Assembly (NCBI GenBank): GCA_024639845.1
Contig: JAHEGG010000003.1
Span: 1 to 64,000 of the forward strand
Length of the DNA: 64,000 nt
Reading direction: 5' to 3'
Source: Microbacteriaceae bacterium
GTDB taxonomy: Bacteria > Actinomycetota > Actinomycetes > Actinomycetales > Microbacteriaceae
Within the stretch, counting starts at the first letter, position 1; each line of letters opens with the position of its first letter. The position numbers and the translations under genes were made by a program. Of the stretch, positions 43,343-54,455 are shown piece after piece. The notes beneath the pieces were generated by a model that had not been told where the DNA came from, ran no database searches, and was given only the letters and a program-made list of their open reading frames with translations.

Positions 43343-44262
43343 TCCGCCTCCTCTACAAAAACCACCAGCGACTTCAATTGCTTGCCAGAGGTTTCAAGCA
43401 TGGCCACCAGTTCTCCGTCGGGCCCGAAGCCCGCTATCGCGTCTGAACGTTCACCGAAGTCAATCCGACCGACGATCAAACGCTTCCCGTGCCGCAGGTC
43501 GGTTACCTCGCTTGCGGAAAGTTCGCGACAAGCGAATTGGGCCCGCGCAGCATCCGTGCTTGACAGAACGGGCAACGAATTGGGGTCGAGCTTCGAGAGT
43601 TCGGTGGCGGCGGTGATCTGGTAAGCGCCTACCCGAGTGCGACGCAGTGCGGTCAGATGGCCACCAACGCCCAGCGCACGTCCTAGGTCACGAGCCAGCG
43701 CGCGAATGTAGGTGCCCGATGAACAGTCGATAATCGCGTCGAAGTCGATGAACCTGTTGCCGGCAGCGGCCACCTCGCGGGGCTCGCCTAGCATCTCGAA
43801 ACGACTCACGGTGACCGGGCGGGCTGCCAGCTTGACTTCGTCTCCCCCGCGCACTTTTGCATAAGCGCGCTCGCCATTGATTTTGATTGCACTCACCGAA
43901 GAAGGCACCTGCATGATCTCTCCACTAAGGGCAGCCATTGCTTGGATGATCGAATCTCTACCTACTGTGGCGAGCGCTTCTGGCGAGGCGAGTTCTAGAA
44001 ACTCGCTTTCGCGATCATCCGTGATAGTCGATGCCCCCAGACGAATGGTAGTTAGGTAAGTTTTGCTCTCGCCAACCAAGAAGGTCAGGAGCTTGGTGGC
44101 CGAGTTCAGGCCCAGCACCAGCAGTCCGGTGGCCATCGGGTCGAGAGTGCCGGCATGACCCACTCGACGAGTCGAAGCTAGGTTGCGTGTTTTTGCAACC
44201 ACGTCGTGACTGGTCCAGCCTTCGGGCTTGTCAATCAGAAGCAGACCGCTGACCTTGGTCAA
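43339..44262 (-). CDS. truB: tRNA pseudouridine(55) synthase
   Basis: DKPEGWTSHDVV; GHAGTLDPMATGLLVL. Confidence 0.97.
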   Translation of the reverse strand: MTKVSGLLLIDKPEGWTSHDVVAKTRNLASTRRVGHAGTLDPMATGLLVLGLNSATKLLTFLVGESKTYLTTIRLGASTITDDRESEFLELASPEALATVGRDSIIQAMAALSGEIMQVPSSVSAIKINGERAYAKVRGGDEVKLAARPVTVSRFEMLGEPREVAAAGNRFIDFDAIIDCSSGTYIRALARDLGRALGVGGHLTALRRTRVGAYQITAATELSKLDPNSLPVLSSTDAARAQFACRELSASEVTDLRHGKRLIVGRIDFGERSDAIAGFGPDGELVAMLETSGKQLKSLVVFVEEAE

Positions 44263-44700
44263 TTAGTCTTCGTCTTCCTCAGGCTTTGGCTCTTTGTATG
44301 GGTTGGCCTCGCCCGCATACTTCGCTTCGGCAGCGAGTCGAGCAACCTCAGCATCGCGGCGATTGGCTTCGGCCAGCAGCTCGCTCAGATGAGCCGCGGT
44401 GGTTGGAACCTCATCGACCAGGAATTCGAGAGTCGGAGTGACCCGAATCTGAAGGTGACGACCAACCTCACCACGAATTCGCCCCGTGTTCTTTGTCATG
44501 ATTTCGGTCGAACGAGTGATGTCCTCGGCCGAGCCATACACCGAATAGAACACGGTCGCGTGCGACAGGTCTGGGGTCACTCGAACGTCGGTAATGGTAA
44601 CCAAACCCAGATCCGGGTCTTTGATGACTCGGTCTAGGGATTCGGCAACCAACACCTTGATTCGTTCGGCCAGCCTTCTGGCGCGTGCAACATCTGCCAT
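44263..44700 (-). CDS. rbfA: Ribosome-binding factor A
   Basis: RbfA KH-like domain; infB-rbfA-truB order. Confidence 0.95.
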   Translation of the reverse strand: MADVARARRLAERIKVLVAESLDRVIKDPDLGLVTITDVRVTPDLSHATVFYSVYGSAEDITRSTEIMTKNTGRIRGEVGRHLQIRVTPTLEFLVDEVPTTAAHLSELLAEANRRDAEVARLAAEAKYAGEANPYKEPKPEEDED

Positions 44701-44702
44701 GA

Positions 44703-47372
44703 CTAAACTCGCGGCTTCTCGCGCATCTCGAAGGTTTCGATAACGTCATCGATCTGAATGTCGTTGAAACCAGCCAGCCCGATACCACACTCGTAGTCAG
44801 TCTTGACTTCGGTGGCGTCGTCCTTGAAGCGCTTGAGGGACTCGATTTTGAGATTGTCTGCGATAACCGCTCCGGCACGAAGAACTCGAGCCGAGGAGTT
44901 GCGCTTGATCGAGCCACTGCGAACGTAGGAACCAGCGATGGTGCCGACCTTGGATGACTTGAAGATGTCGCGAACCTCGGCGGTTCCGAGTTGAACCTCT
45001 TCGTATTCTGGCTTGAGCATGCCTTTGAGAGCCTGTTCGATGTCATCGAGCGCGGCATAAATAACCGAGTAGTGACGAATGTCGACACCTTCGCGGTCGG
45101 CGCGCTCCTTGGCCTTGTTGTCTGGACGAACGTTGAATCCGATGATGATTGCGTTGTCGACGGTAGCCAGGTTGACGTCCGACTCGGTGATCGCACCAAC
45201 ACCGCGGTGGATGATGCGCAACTGCACGCTGTCATCGACTTCGATCTTGAGCAACGAGTCTTCGAGAGCCTCGACCGCACCGGATACGTCACCCTTGATG
45301 ACGAGGTTGAGAGCTTCAACCTTGCCTTCTTCGAGTGCCTTGGTGAAGTCTTCGAGACTGACGCGCTTGCGAGTCTTGGCCAGGAGCGCGTTGCGGTCTG
45401 CGGCTTCGCGCTTCTCGGCAATCTGACGGGCCTGACGCTCATCGTCGGTAACCACGAAGGTGTCACCGGCGCGTGGAACTGACTGGAGTCCGAGAACCTG
45501 AACCGGGCGCGATGGTCCTGCCGACTGCACGGCGGTGCCGTTTTCATCGAACATTGCACGAACACGACCGTGCGAAGAACCGGCAACGATCGAGTCACCT
45601 ACCTCGAGGGTTCCAGACTGAATCAGAACGGTTGCAACCGAGCCACGGCCCTTGTCGAGGTTCGCTTCGATGGCTACACCACGAGCATCCTTGTTTGGGT
45701 TTGCGCGCATGTCGAGCGCAGCATCCGCGGTTAGCAGCACTGCGTCGAGCAGGTCGTCGATGCCCTTGCCGGTCAGGGCCGAGACGTCGACGAACATCAC
45801 GTCACCGCCGTATTCTTCGGCAACGAGGTTGAACTCGGTGAGCTGCTGACGGATCTTGGCAGGGTTTGCGCCCTCTTTATCGACCTTGTTCACTGCGACA
45901 ACGATTGGCACTCCAGCGGATTGCGCGTGGTTGAGCGCTTCGATGGTCTGAGGCATTACGCCGTCATCCGCAGCGACAACCAGGATGGCGAGGTCGGTGA
46001 CCTGCGCACCACGGGCACGCATAGCGGTAAACGCCTCGTGACCTGGGGTGTCGATGAAGGTGATGGCTCGGTCGATTCCCTCGTGCATCACGTGTACCTG
46101 GTAGGCACCGATGTGCTGGGTGATTCCACCGGCTTCGCCGGCCATCACGTTCGACTTGCGAATCGTGTCGAGCAAACGGGTCTTTCCGTGGTCGACGTGA
46201 CCCATCACGGTAACTACCGGTGGACGAGCCTCTAGGTCGTCTTCGTCATCTTCGTAGTCGGTCGAGATGTCCAGACCGAAGCCTTCGAACAGCTCGCGCT
46301 CTTCATCCTCTGGCGAAACGATTTCAACCTTGTAGCCAAGCTCTTGGCCGAGGATCGCGAATGTGTCTTCGTCTAGCGACGCGGTTGCGGTTGCCATTTG
46401 GCCAAGGTGGAACAACACCGTGATCAACTGACCGGCGTTGGCATCAATCTTGTCGGCAAAGTCTTGGATGCTCGAACCGCGACGCAAGCGAACCACCGTG
46501 TTTCCGTCGCCACGTGGAACTACTGCACCACCGAGGCTAGGAGCGGTTCTTTGTTCGTATTCTTCGCGTTTCGCGCGCTTGGACTTGCGAGCCTTCGAAG
46601 ATCCGCGTGGACCGCCCTTACCGAAAGCGCCGGAGGTTCCACCACCGACACCGCGTCCGCGACCGGCACCTGGACCGCCACCTGGGCGACCGGCACCACC
46701 TGGGCCACCGAAACCTGCACCGGCTGGAGCGCCCGCGCCACCGCCGAAGCCTGGACGTGGACCACCGAAGCCTGCACCTGCAGGACGACCGGCTCCACCG
46801 GGACCGCCGCCAGGGCGGCCAGTGCCACCCGCGCCAGCCGGACGACCTGGTCCACCTGGGCGACCGGGACCTCCAGCACCAGCCGGACGACCCTGACCCG
46901 GACGACCCATTCCCTGCGAAGGAGCGAAGGGGTTGTTGCCCGGACGAGAAACTGGTCGCGGGATGCCCATGCCTTGGGCCGATGCGAATGGGTTGTTACC
47001 AGGGCGTGGAATGCCCGGGGTTGCCGATGGCGCACCAGACGCTGGCTTATCAGCCGAAGGCGCGGATGGGGCCGAAGCAGGTGCGGATGGAGCAGCGCTT
47101 GGAACAGAGGTTGGAGCCGAGGTTGAAGCCGGAGTCTCGGCAGTTGCGGCTGAAGCACTCGGTGCCTCGGCCTTTGGCTCCACCTTTGCCGCCGGCTTAG
47201 GCTCTTCCTTCGGTTTAGCGTTTGGGAATGCGTCACGCAGCTTCTTGGCTACCGGTGGGGTGATCGTGGATGAGCCGCTCTTGACGTACTCGCCAAGTTG
47301 CTCAAGTTTTGCCAAAGCATCCTTGGTATCGATACCAAGCTCTTTGGCGATGTCATAAACGCGAAGCGCCAT
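44703..47372 (-). CDS. infB: Translation initiation factor IF-2
   Basis: [14 protein letters not shown]; long G/P/A/R-rich N-terminal region. Confidence 0.98.
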   Translation of the reverse strand: MALRVYDIAKELGIDTKDALAKLEQLGEYVKSGSSTITPPVAKKLRDAFPNAKPKEEPKPAAKVEPKAEAPSASAATAETPASTSAPTSVPSAAPSAPASAPSAPSADKPASGAPSATPGIPRPGNNPFASAQGMGIPRPVSRPGNNPFAPSQGMGRPGQGRPAGAGGPGRPGGPGRPAGAGGTGRPGGGPGGAGRPAGAGFGGPRPGFGGGAGAPAGAGFGGPGGAGRPGGGPGAGRGRGVGGGTSGAFGKGGPRGSSKARKSKRAKREEYEQRTAPSLGGAVVPRGDGNTVVRLRRGSSIQDFADKIDANAGQLITVLFHLGQMATATASLDEDTFAILGQELGYKVEIVSPEDEERELFEGFGLDISTDYEDDEDDLEARPPVVTVMGHVDHGKTRLLDTIRKSNVMAGEAGGITQHIGAYQVHVMHEGIDRAITFIDTPGHEAFTAMRARGAQVTDLAILVVAADDGVMPQTIEALNHAQSAGVPIVVAVNKVDKEGANPAKIRQQLTEFNLVAEEYGGDVMFVDVSALTGKGIDDLLDAVLLTADAALDMRANPNKDARGVAIEANLDKGRGSVATVLIQSGTLEVGDSIVAGSSHGRVRAMFDENGTAVQSAGPSRPVQVLGLQSVPRAGDTFVVTDDERQARQIAEKREAADRNALLAKTRKRVSLEDFTKALEEGKVEALNLVIKGDVSGAVEALEDSLLKIEVDDSVQLRIIHRGVGAITESDVNLATVDNAIIIGFNVRPDNKAKERADREGVDIRHYSVIYAALDDIEQALKGMLKPEYEEVQLGTAEVRDIFKSSKVGTIAGSYVRSGSIKRNSSARVLRAGAVIADNLKIESLKRFKDDATEVKTDYECGIGLAGFNDIQIDDVIETFEMREKPRV

Positions 47373-47381
47373 TAATTTCCT

Positions 47382-47406
47382 CTGTTCGGGGGCCTACCCC
47401 GAGCAG
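47382..47406 (-). promoter_or_regulatory. Stem-loop CTGTTCGGGG-GCCTA-CCCCGAGCAG at the infB SD
   Basis: 10-bp inverted repeat (one G-T), 10 nt upstream of the infB ATG and overlapping SD AGAGG (47379-47383). Confidence 0.45.
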
Positions 47407-47442
47407 GGCAGGCCGTTAAAGCTGTTGGGCACTCATTTCGAG

Positions 47443-47715
47443 CTACTCATTTTTTGCCAACATCGTTTCTGCCTGTTCTATGTGTTTGATCAGTGCCGAC
47501 GCGTCTAACTGCGAAGCGACTTTCAGAGCTCGACCAAAGGCCTTGCGCTCGATTGAGAGTCTCAAGCAGTCAGAACTCGGATGAAGCCACGCTCCCCTGC
47601 CCGAAGGACCACCCGTCTCGTCTGGCGTCAAAGAGTTTTCGACGTTGACGATGCGGATCATCGAGTTTCGGGAGGAGCGCTGGCGACAGCCAACGCAGGT
47701 TCTAACAGGTTCCAT
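47443..47715 (-). CDS. YlxR family RNA-binding protein (DUF448)
   Basis: EPVRTCVGCRQRSSRNSMIRIV; GRGAWLHPSSDCL; nusA-ylxR-infB order. Confidence 0.92.
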   Translation of the reverse strand: MEPVRTCVGCRQRSSRNSMIRIVNVENSLTPDETGGPSGRGAWLHPSSDCLRLSIERKAFGRALKVASQLDASALIKHIEQAETMLAKNE

Positions 47716-47746
47716 TCTAGCCCCCGGAGTCGTTTGTGGCTAGGAC

Positions 47747-48757
47747 TTACTCGCCGTCGAGAATGCTTTCGGGCTGGATGTCGATCTTGGCACCGGTTAG
47801 GTCGGCAGCCAAACGCACGTTCTGCCCTTCTTTTCCGATGGCGAGCGAGAGCTGGTAGTCGGGAACCAGCGCGCGAACGTGAGGTCGGCCATCCGCTTCT
47901 GAAGGAATCAGGAATGCACTAGAGATTTTCGCTGGCGACAAAGCCTGAGCGACAAACTTGACGATGTCTTCGTTCCAGTCGACGATGTCAATCTTTTCTT
48001 CGTTGAGCTCGGCCGAAACGGCTCGAACACGCTGCCCGAGCGGACCGATGCAGGAACCCTTAGCGTTAACGCCAGGCTCGTTTGCTCTAACGGCTAGTTT
48101 GGTGCGGTGACCTGCTTCGCGTGCGACCTGCATGATTTCGACCACGCCACTGGCGATTTCGGGAACCTCTAGCGCGAAAAGCTTGCGAACCAACATCTTG
48201 TGTCGGCGTGAAACGGTGATCATCGGTCCACCGCGGGTGCCTTTTTCTACCTTGGTTATGTAGACACGGATTTTCTTGCCGTGAGTGTATTCCTCGCCTG
48301 GAACCTGCTCTTCGGCAGGTAGCTGAGCCTCGAGCGGGCCGAGGTCGATGGCGATCATATGTGGACGAGTGCCCTGCTGGATCGTACCCATGACGATGTC
48401 TCCGACTTTGCCGGAGAACTCACCCATGAGACCTTCGTCGGCAATCGCGCGCAGACGCGATGTGATCACCTGCTTGGCGGAATAGGCGGCGATGCGGCCG
48501 AAGTTTTCTGGTGTGACATCGACCTCTGGCCCGTTCGGGTCGCCATCTTCGTCAAGTTCACGGGTGAAAATCGTGACGTGACCTGTCTTGCGGTCGAGGT
48601 GAGCACGGCTGTTCTGCGGGTCGTCCTTTTTTGGAATCACGCCGATGGTGCGGTAATAGGCCGCCAGAATCGCGCCTTCGATGATCTCGACAAGCTCGGC
48701 GAAAGGGATTTCCTTTTCGCTTTCAAGGGACTTCAGAACTCTCAAATCGATGTCCAC
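47747..48757 (-). CDS. nusA: Transcription termination/antitermination factor NusA
   Basis: S1 and KH domains; CIGPLGQRVRAVSAEL. Confidence 0.97.
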   Translation of the reverse strand: MDIDLRVLKSLESEKEIPFAELVEIIEGAILAAYYRTIGVIPKKDDPQNSRAHLDRKTGHVTIFTRELDEDGDPNGPEVDVTPENFGRIAAYSAKQVITSRLRAIADEGLMGEFSGKVGDIVMGTIQQGTRPHMIAIDLGPLEAQLPAEEQVPGEEYTHGKKIRVYITKVEKGTRGGPMITVSRRHKMLVRKLFALEVPEIASGVVEIMQVAREAGHRTKLAVRANEPGVNAKGSCIGPLGQRVRAVSAELNEEKIDIVDWNEDIVKFVAQALSPAKISSAFLIPSEADGRPHVRALVPDYQLSLAIGKEGQNVRLAADLTGAKIDIQPESILDGE

Positions 48758-48817
48758 GAAGACGCCTCCTCGGCCACTAGTTAGTTGTAAATAATAGAAC
48801 CTGAACAGCCTATTGGG

Positions 48818-50581
48818 CTAGACGAGTTCTGCTAGAGCCGATTCTAGCCTGACCGCGCGGCGTTCGCCCGTTCGACGGTTCCAAAGGTCGACTTCGCCCT
48901 GCTCTAGTCCCTTGCCCACGATCACGATCTGCGGTACTCCGAGCAGTTCAGCATCGCCGAACTTGACTCCTGGGCTCACCTTCAGTCGATCGTCATAGAT
49001 CACGGACTTGCCCTTGGCTTCTAGCTCGGCAACCAAGCGTTCTGCGGTTTCGTAGACCACTTCATCCTTGCCCGCAGCAACGACGTGAACATCGGCCGGC
49101 GACACGGATGCTGGCCAAATGAGTCCCTTGTCGTCGTGGTTCGCTTCGGCGAGCACAGCAACTAGGCGGGTGACGCCGATTCCATAGGAACCCATGGTCA
49201 CGGTGACCAGCTTGCCGTTTTCGTCGAGCACCTTGAGGTCGAGGGCTTCGGCATACTTGCGTCCGAGCTGGAACACGTGGCCGATTTCGATACCGCGAGC
49301 AAGTTCGAGCGGGCCCGAACCGTCTGGGGCGGGGTCGCCGGCACGAACTTCAGCGATGTCTGCGACACCATCGGCGTCGAAATCGCGACCCTTGACCAGG
49401 TCGAAAACGTGCTTTTGATCGACGTTTGCGCCGGTGATCCAAGCCGTTCCGTCTACTACGCGAGGGTCGAGAAGGTAACGGATGCCGGAGGTTGACTCCT
49501 TGCCGAGCACGAGTTGACCATCCTTGACCGGACCGATGTAGCCCTTGACGAGCGCAGGGTTCGTGGCGAAGTCGTCTTCGGTGGCGGGTTCGACATCGTT
49601 CGGTGCGAAGGCCGCCTCGGCGCGCTTTGCATCGACTTCGCGGTCACCTGGAATGCCGACCACGACTAGTGAGCGCTTGCCCTCGGGGCTGGTCAGAGCC
49701 AGCACCACATTTTTTAGCGTGTCTGCGGCGGTCCATTGGCGACCATCCGTGCGAGCCACCTTGGTGTTCGCAAGGTCGACCAATGTTGCGATGGTTGGAG
49801 TGTTCGGCGAATCGTGAACCACCGCAGCCGGCTGGCCTTCGATAGGCAAGGATGCTGGTACCGGGGTCTTGACGGCTTCGACGTTTGCCGCATAACCGCC
49901 GGGCGAACGCACAAAGGTGTCTTCACCGATCGGGCTTGGGCTGAGGAATTCCTCTGAAGCCGAGCCACCCATCGCACCGGCGTCTGCCTTGACGATCACG
50001 TAGTCAACACCGAGGCGTGTGAAGATGCGCTCGTAGGCATCGCGCTGTGCCTGGTAGGCATTGGCGAGGCCTTCATCGGTCACGTCAAACGAATAGGCAT
50101 CTTTCATCACAAACTCGCGACCGCGCAGCAGACCGGCACGTGGTCGGGCCTCATCCCGATATTTGTTTTGAATCTGATAGAGAGCAACTGGCAAGTCTTT
50201 ATAAGACGAATAAAGGTCTTTCACCAACAGGGTGAACATCTCTTCGTGGGTAGGCGCAAGCAGGTAGTCGGCCTTCTTGCGGTCCTGCAGGCGGAACAGG
50301 TTGTCGCCGTATTCGGTCCATCGACCGGTGGCTTCATAAGGTTCGCGAGGCAACAGCGCGGGGAAAAAGACTTCTTGAGCCCCCGCGTTGGCCATTTCTT
50401 CGCGGACGATCTTCTCGACCTTTGCCTTCACCGCCAGACCGAGCGGGAGCCAGGTGTAGACACCGGGCGCAGCGCGACGAATGTAACCGGCGCGGAGCAA
50501 AAGCTTGTGGCTGGCTACTTCGGCTTCGTTCGGATCTTCGCGCAATGTGCGCAAGAACAGGCTTGAAAGACGAATAGGCAT
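48818..50581 (-). CDS. proS: Prolyl-tRNA synthetase (bacterial type with editing insertion)
   Basis: Class II motifs; [25 protein letters not shown]-like insertion. Confidence 0.97.
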   Translation of the reverse strand: MPIRLSSLFLRTLREDPNEAEVASHKLLLRAGYIRRAAPGVYTWLPLGLAVKAKVEKIVREEMANAGAQEVFFPALLPREPYEATGRWTEYGDNLFRLQDRKKADYLLAPTHEEMFTLLVKDLYSSYKDLPVALYQIQNKYRDEARPRAGLLRGREFVMKDAYSFDVTDEGLANAYQAQRDAYERIFTRLGVDYVIVKADAGAMGGSASEEFLSPSPIGEDTFVRSPGGYAANVEAVKTPVPASLPIEGQPAAVVHDSPNTPTIATLVDLANTKVARTDGRQWTAADTLKNVVLALTSPEGKRSLVVVGIPGDREVDAKRAEAAFAPNDVEPATEDDFATNPALVKGYIGPVKDGQLVLGKESTSGIRYLLDPRVVDGTAWITGANVDQKHVFDLVKGRDFDADGVADIAEVRAGDPAPDGSGPLELARGIEIGHVFQLGRKYAEALDLKVLDENGKLVTVTMGSYGIGVTRLVAVLAEANHDDKGLIWPASVSPADVHVVAAGKDEVVYETAERLVAELEAKGKSVIYDDRLKVSPGVKFGDAELLGVPQIVIVGKGLEQGEVDLWNRRTGERRAVRLESALAELV

Positions 50582-50659
50582 AGTGGCTAGGTTACCAGCG
50601 AGAGCAAGATTTGGTTCGGGTCAAAACGGGTTTCGTGAACCGAGCTGCTCCAGGCCGAA

Positions 50660-51817
50660 CTATTTGTCGGCGACGAGCACCTGGGGGCTGCCGACGAGTG
50701 CTGGGTCCATGCTCGCGGCTAGTCGGTTCGCCTCTTCGATGAGAGTTGCGACGATTTCGCTCTCGGGTACGGTCTTGATGACCTCACCCTTGACGAAGAT
50801 CTGCCCCTTACCGTTGCCCGAGGCAACGCCGAGGTCGGCTTCTCGGGCTTCGCCTGGACCGTTCACGACGCAGCCCATCACGGCCACTCGAAGTGGAACG
50901 GTCATCTTTTCGAGGCCCTTGGTCACGTCGTTCGCAAGTGTATAAACGTCGACCTGAGCGCGACCACAGGATGGGCACGAGACGATTTCAAGCTTGCGAG
51001 GTCTCAAGTTCAGCGACTCGAGGATTTGAGAACCAACCTTGATCTCTTCGACCGGTGGTGCCGAAAGCGAGACCCGGATGGTGTCGCCGATGCCCTTAGA
51101 GAGCAGCGCGCCAAAGGCGACCGAAGACTTGATGGTGCCCTGAAAGGCGGGACCAGCCTCGGTCACGCCGAGGTGCAACGGCCAGTCGCCGCGTTCGGCA
51201 AGCATCTCGTAGGCCTTGACCATGACTACTGGGTCGTTGTGCTTGACCGATATCTTGAAATCGTGAAAATCGTGCTCTTCAAACAGGGATGCTTCCCAAA
51301 CGGCCGATTCGACAAGAGCCTCAGGGGTTGCCTTGCCATACTTCTGCAAGAGCCGCGGGTCGAGCGAGCCGGCATTTACGCCGATGCGAATCGAGACGCC
51401 TGCATCCTTGGCTGCCTTTGCGATTTCGCCAACCTTGTCATCGAACTGACGGATGTTGCCCGGGTTGACTCGAACGGCGCCACAGCCGGCGTCGATCGCC
51501 TGAAATACATATTTCGGCTGAAAGTGAATGTCGGCGATGACAGGAATCTGCGACTTGCGGGCGATGAGGTGCAGTCGATCGGCGTCATCCTGGCTCGGAA
51601 CGGCAACGCGAACGATGTCGCAACCCGAAGCGGTGAGCTCGGCGATCTGCTGCAGCGTCGCGTTCACATCGGTGGTCGGGGTCGTGCACATTGATTGCAC
51701 CGAGATGGGAGCATCGCCACCAACTGCGACCTTGCCAACCATAATCTGGCGGGTCTTTCGCCTCGGGGCTAGGGTCGGTGGCGGGGTCTTCGGCAAACCA
51801 AGATTTACTGCTGGCAC
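50660..51817 (-). CDS. ispG: (E)-4-hydroxy-3-methylbut-2-enyl-diphosphate synthase
   Basis: [28 protein letters not shown]. Confidence 0.97.
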   Translation of the reverse strand: MPAVNLGLPKTPPPTLAPRRKTRQIMVGKVAVGGDAPISVQSMCTTPTTDVNATLQQIAELTASGCDIVRVAVPSQDDADRLHLIARKSQIPVIADIHFQPKYVFQAIDAGCGAVRVNPGNIRQFDDKVGEIAKAAKDAGVSIRIGVNAGSLDPRLLQKYGKATPEALVESAVWEASLFEEHDFHDFKISVKHNDPVVMVKAYEMLAERGDWPLHLGVTEAGPAFQGTIKSSVAFGALLSKGIGDTIRVSLSAPPVEEIKVGSQILESLNLRPRKLEIVSCPSCGRAQVDVYTLANDVTKGLEKMTVPLRVAVMGCVVNGPGEAREADLGVASGNGKGQIFVKGEVIKTVPESEIVATLIEEANRLAASMDPALVGSPQVLVADK

Positions 51818-51905
51818 GTGCTGCTAACTCTCTTTCGACTCACTAGACAGATACAAGCATAGGAGTGACGGATTTTGTTCCGCGCGTTGGGGATGCAAAC
51901 GTGGC

Positions 51906-53222
51906 CTAGAGGCCAACCGGGTTTAGCAGGTCAACGAGAATCATCGCTACACCGGCCAGCAAAAGGAGGATGAACATGATGCCCGAAACCGGCGCCATTA
52001 GGGCCGTGTCGACCGATCCTGGGTCAGGTCGACCTGCGAGCCGGTAAGCCCCGCGTTTCAGATATTCATAGATACCGCCGGCGATGTGACCTCCGTCGAG
52101 CGGCGGCAACGGAATCATGTTGAAGGCGAACAGTGCAAGGTTGAGCGAACCCAGAAGCATCAGGTTTAGATATAAACGGTCAGCAAAGGTCGCGCTTTGG
52201 TCGGCATTGGCCTGACCGGCGATCTGACCGATTCCGACTATCGAAATGGCGGAGTCCCCGGCCCGGTGCGAACCGTCGAACAGGCTCGAAACGGAGTCAT
52301 AAACCGCGGCCGGAAACTGAACTATGAATCCCATTGTTTGCGCGGCCATGCCCAGGCTCGCGTTGAAAGCTGTGTCGAGCCCAACCGGTACGCGATCGGT
52401 GGCCCACTGGACACCGAGGTAACCCCGGTCTCTCAGCAAATAGTTGCCTTCTGCGTCGACGGCTACCTTTCCATCAGCACCTGCATAAGGAAGCGCGGCA
52501 ATAGCAGGCGAGATTGAAATGGCCACCTGCTTGCCAGAGCGCTCGACCAAAAGGGAATAGGTGGAGTTCGAGGTGTCCACAGTGCCGTTGAAGAACTCTT
52601 CGGTTCGCGAAAGAGTTTGCCCATTGACCTGAATGATTCGATCACCAGCCTCTAGCCCGGCCAAGTAGGCTGGCGTCCACTTCGGATTCTGGCCACAATT
52701 GGCAGAGGAATCAACCATTTGATCGACGCACTCAATAACCGATGCAATCTCGTTGACACGCTGCGGTTGGCCCACGAAAACCAATGCGGAAGAAATCATC
52801 ATTAGGCCTAGCAAAAGATTCACCAGTGGCCCGCCAAACATGACGATGATTCGCTTGTATGCCGGCAGCTGATAAAACATGCGGTTCTCGTCACCTGGCT
52901 GAACATGTTCGCTGTGTGCCTCGCGTGCCGCAGAAATCATGTTCGCAAATGGACGATTTTTTCTCTCTTTGCCAGGTTTTTCGGGAGGGTACATGCCGAT
53001 CAGAGTGATGAAACCGCCAAGTGGTATCAGCCGGAACGAGTATTCAGTTTCGCCGATTCGTCGGCTAAACAGCTTTGGCCCAAACCCGATTGCCCAGTTG
53101 GGAACTCGGACACCAAATTTCTTTGCTGGAATCAGATGACCAAACTCATGCAGCCCAATCGAAATGGCAATGCCGAAAACCATGATCAGAATGCCGATTA
53201 GATACAGAACCGAATCACTCAT
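51906..53222 (-). CDS. Site-2 protease (RseP/Rip-like) with PDZ domain
   Basis: GLHEFGHLIPAKKFGVRV; PDZ; NMIPLPPLDGGHI. Confidence 0.94.
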   Translation of the reverse strand: MSDSVLYLIGILIMVFGIAISIGLHEFGHLIPAKKFGVRVPNWAIGFGPKLFSRRIGETEYSFRLIPLGGFITLIGMYPPEKPGKERKNRPFANMISAAREAHSEHVQPGDENRMFYQLPAYKRIIVMFGGPLVNLLLGLMMISSALVFVGQPQRVNEIASVIECVDQMVDSSANCGQNPKWTPAYLAGLEAGDRIIQVNGQTLSRTEEFFNGTVDTSNSTYSLLVERSGKQVAISISPAIAALPYAGADGKVAVDAEGNYLLRDRGYLGVQWATDRVPVGLDTAFNASLGMAAQTMGFIVQFPAAVYDSVSSLFDGSHRAGDSAISIVGIGQIAGQANADQSATFADRLYLNLMLLGSLNLALFAFNMIPLPPLDGGHIAGGIYEYLKRGAYRLAGRPDPGSVDTALMAPVSGIMFILLLLAGVAMILVDLLNPVGL

Positions 53223-53266
53223 GCGCTGAACCTAACCTTTGCATCTGACAAAACCCTGAGTAGTTA

Positions 53267-54358
53267 CTAACAGGCGGTTGCGATTTGAGCATCCGCGCGA
53301 TCACGGGCCCACTTTTCGGCTCGAAGAACGCCCTCTAGCGAAAGGTTTTGCTCAGGTTCGTGTGCGTCAACCACACGTTGCACCAGATCAACAATCTGGT
53401 TGAATCCGATTCGACCGTCGTGGAACGCTTCGACCGCCTGCTCGTTGGCGGCGTTGTAAACCGCGGGGTAGGTCAGACCTGCAGAGCCAACCTGACGCGC
53501 GAGTCGAACCGCGCCAAAGACCGATTCGTTTAGCGGTTCGAAGGTCCAGGTAGCAGACTGAGTCCAATCGCAGGCAGGCGCGACGGCATCGAGGCGGTCA
53601 GGCCACGACATTCCGAGTGCAATCGGAAGCTTCATGTTTGGCGGTGAGCACTGCGCCAAGACTGAACCGTCGACAAACTCGACCATCGAGTGCACCACCG
53701 ACTGAGGATGAACGGTGACTTCGATTCGGTCGAACGAAATGTCAAACAGCAGGTGTGCTTCGATCAGTTCGAGCCCCTTGTTGACCAGTGTGGCCGAGTT
53801 GGTCGTGACTACTTTGCCCATCACCCAGGTTGGGTGGGCTAGTGCCTGCGCAGGGGTTACCGTGGCAAGTTGCTCGCGCGACCATCCGCGAAATGGACCG
53901 CCGGATGCCGTGAGAATCAGTTTTCGAATTTCGCTTGCTTTGCCACCTAAGAGGCATTGAGCAAGAGCGGAGTGCTCGGAATCGACCGGCACGATTTGAC
54001 CCGGCTTCGCCGCATCCTTGACCAACTGGCCGCCGACGATCAGCGATTCCTTATTGGCGAGCGCCAGAGTTGCCCCGCTTTTTAGGGCCGCGAGTGTCGG
54101 AGCAAGCCCAATCGATCCGGTGATGCCGTTGACCACAACATCCGCCTCCACAGACTCAACCAAGGACGTTGCTGCTATGGCCCCTAGCACCGCTGCGTCA
54201 CTCGGCACGCCGAACTCAGCACTCTGCATGTCAAGCAAGTCGGAGTTTTGGCCGGCGGCTAGACCCACGACCTCGAATTTGTCGCGATTTTCGCGAATCA
54301 CGTCGAGCGCTTGGGTTCCAATTGAACCGGTTGAACCGAGGATGATCACGCGACGCAT
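53267..54358 (-). CDS. dxr: 1-deoxy-D-xylulose-5-phosphate reductoisomerase
   Basis: [27 protein letters not shown]. Confidence 0.97.
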   Translation of the reverse strand: MRRVIILGSTGSIGTQALDVIRENRDKFEVVGLAAGQNSDLLDMQSAEFGVPSDAAVLGAIAATSLVESVEADVVVNGITGSIGLAPTLAALKSGATLALANKESLIVGGQLVKDAAKPGQIVPVDSEHSALAQCLLGGKASEIRKLILTASGGPFRGWSREQLATVTPAQALAHPTWVMGKVVTTNSATLVNKGLELIEAHLLFDISFDRIEVTVHPQSVVHSMVEFVDGSVLAQCSPPNMKLPIALGMSWPDRLDAVAPACDWTQSATWTFEPLNESVFGAVRLARQVGSAGLTYPAVYNAANEQAVEAFHDGRIGFNQIVDLVQRVVDAHEPEQNLSLEGVLRAEKWARDRADAQIATAC

Positions 54359-54413
54359 GCTTCAATCTTGCCACCTGCGCAGAAAATAGCCCGCCACACA
54401 TACTCGGAATGAC

Positions 54414-54448
54414 CGTTCGCAAGCGAACGAACAGGCTAGGCGTAGGAT
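54414..54448 (+). promoter_or_regulatory. gabT promoter region: palindrome CGTTCGC-AA-GCGAACG (54414-54429) and -10 TAGGAT (54443-54448)
   Basis: 7-bp perfect arms around the expected -35 position; -10 lies 7 nt before the ATG with no SD. Confidence 0.6.
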
Positions 54449-54455
54449 TGAACGC

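Noticed and set aside
44468-45598. 376-aa minus-strand ORF spanning rbfA/infB in an alternate frame
   Set aside because: Overlaps two well-supported genes in another frame; Ser/Arg/Thr-rich composition typical of an out-of-frame translation.
46398-47236. Long overlapping ORFs on both strands (242 aa +, 197 aa +, 152 aa +, 238 aa -) over the infB N-terminus
   Set aside because: Artefacts of the GC-rich repetitive Gly/Pro/Arg-coding tract of infB; products are low-complexity and lack start signals.
51026-51694. 222-aa plus-strand ORF
   Set aside because: Antisense to ispG; no SD or domain.
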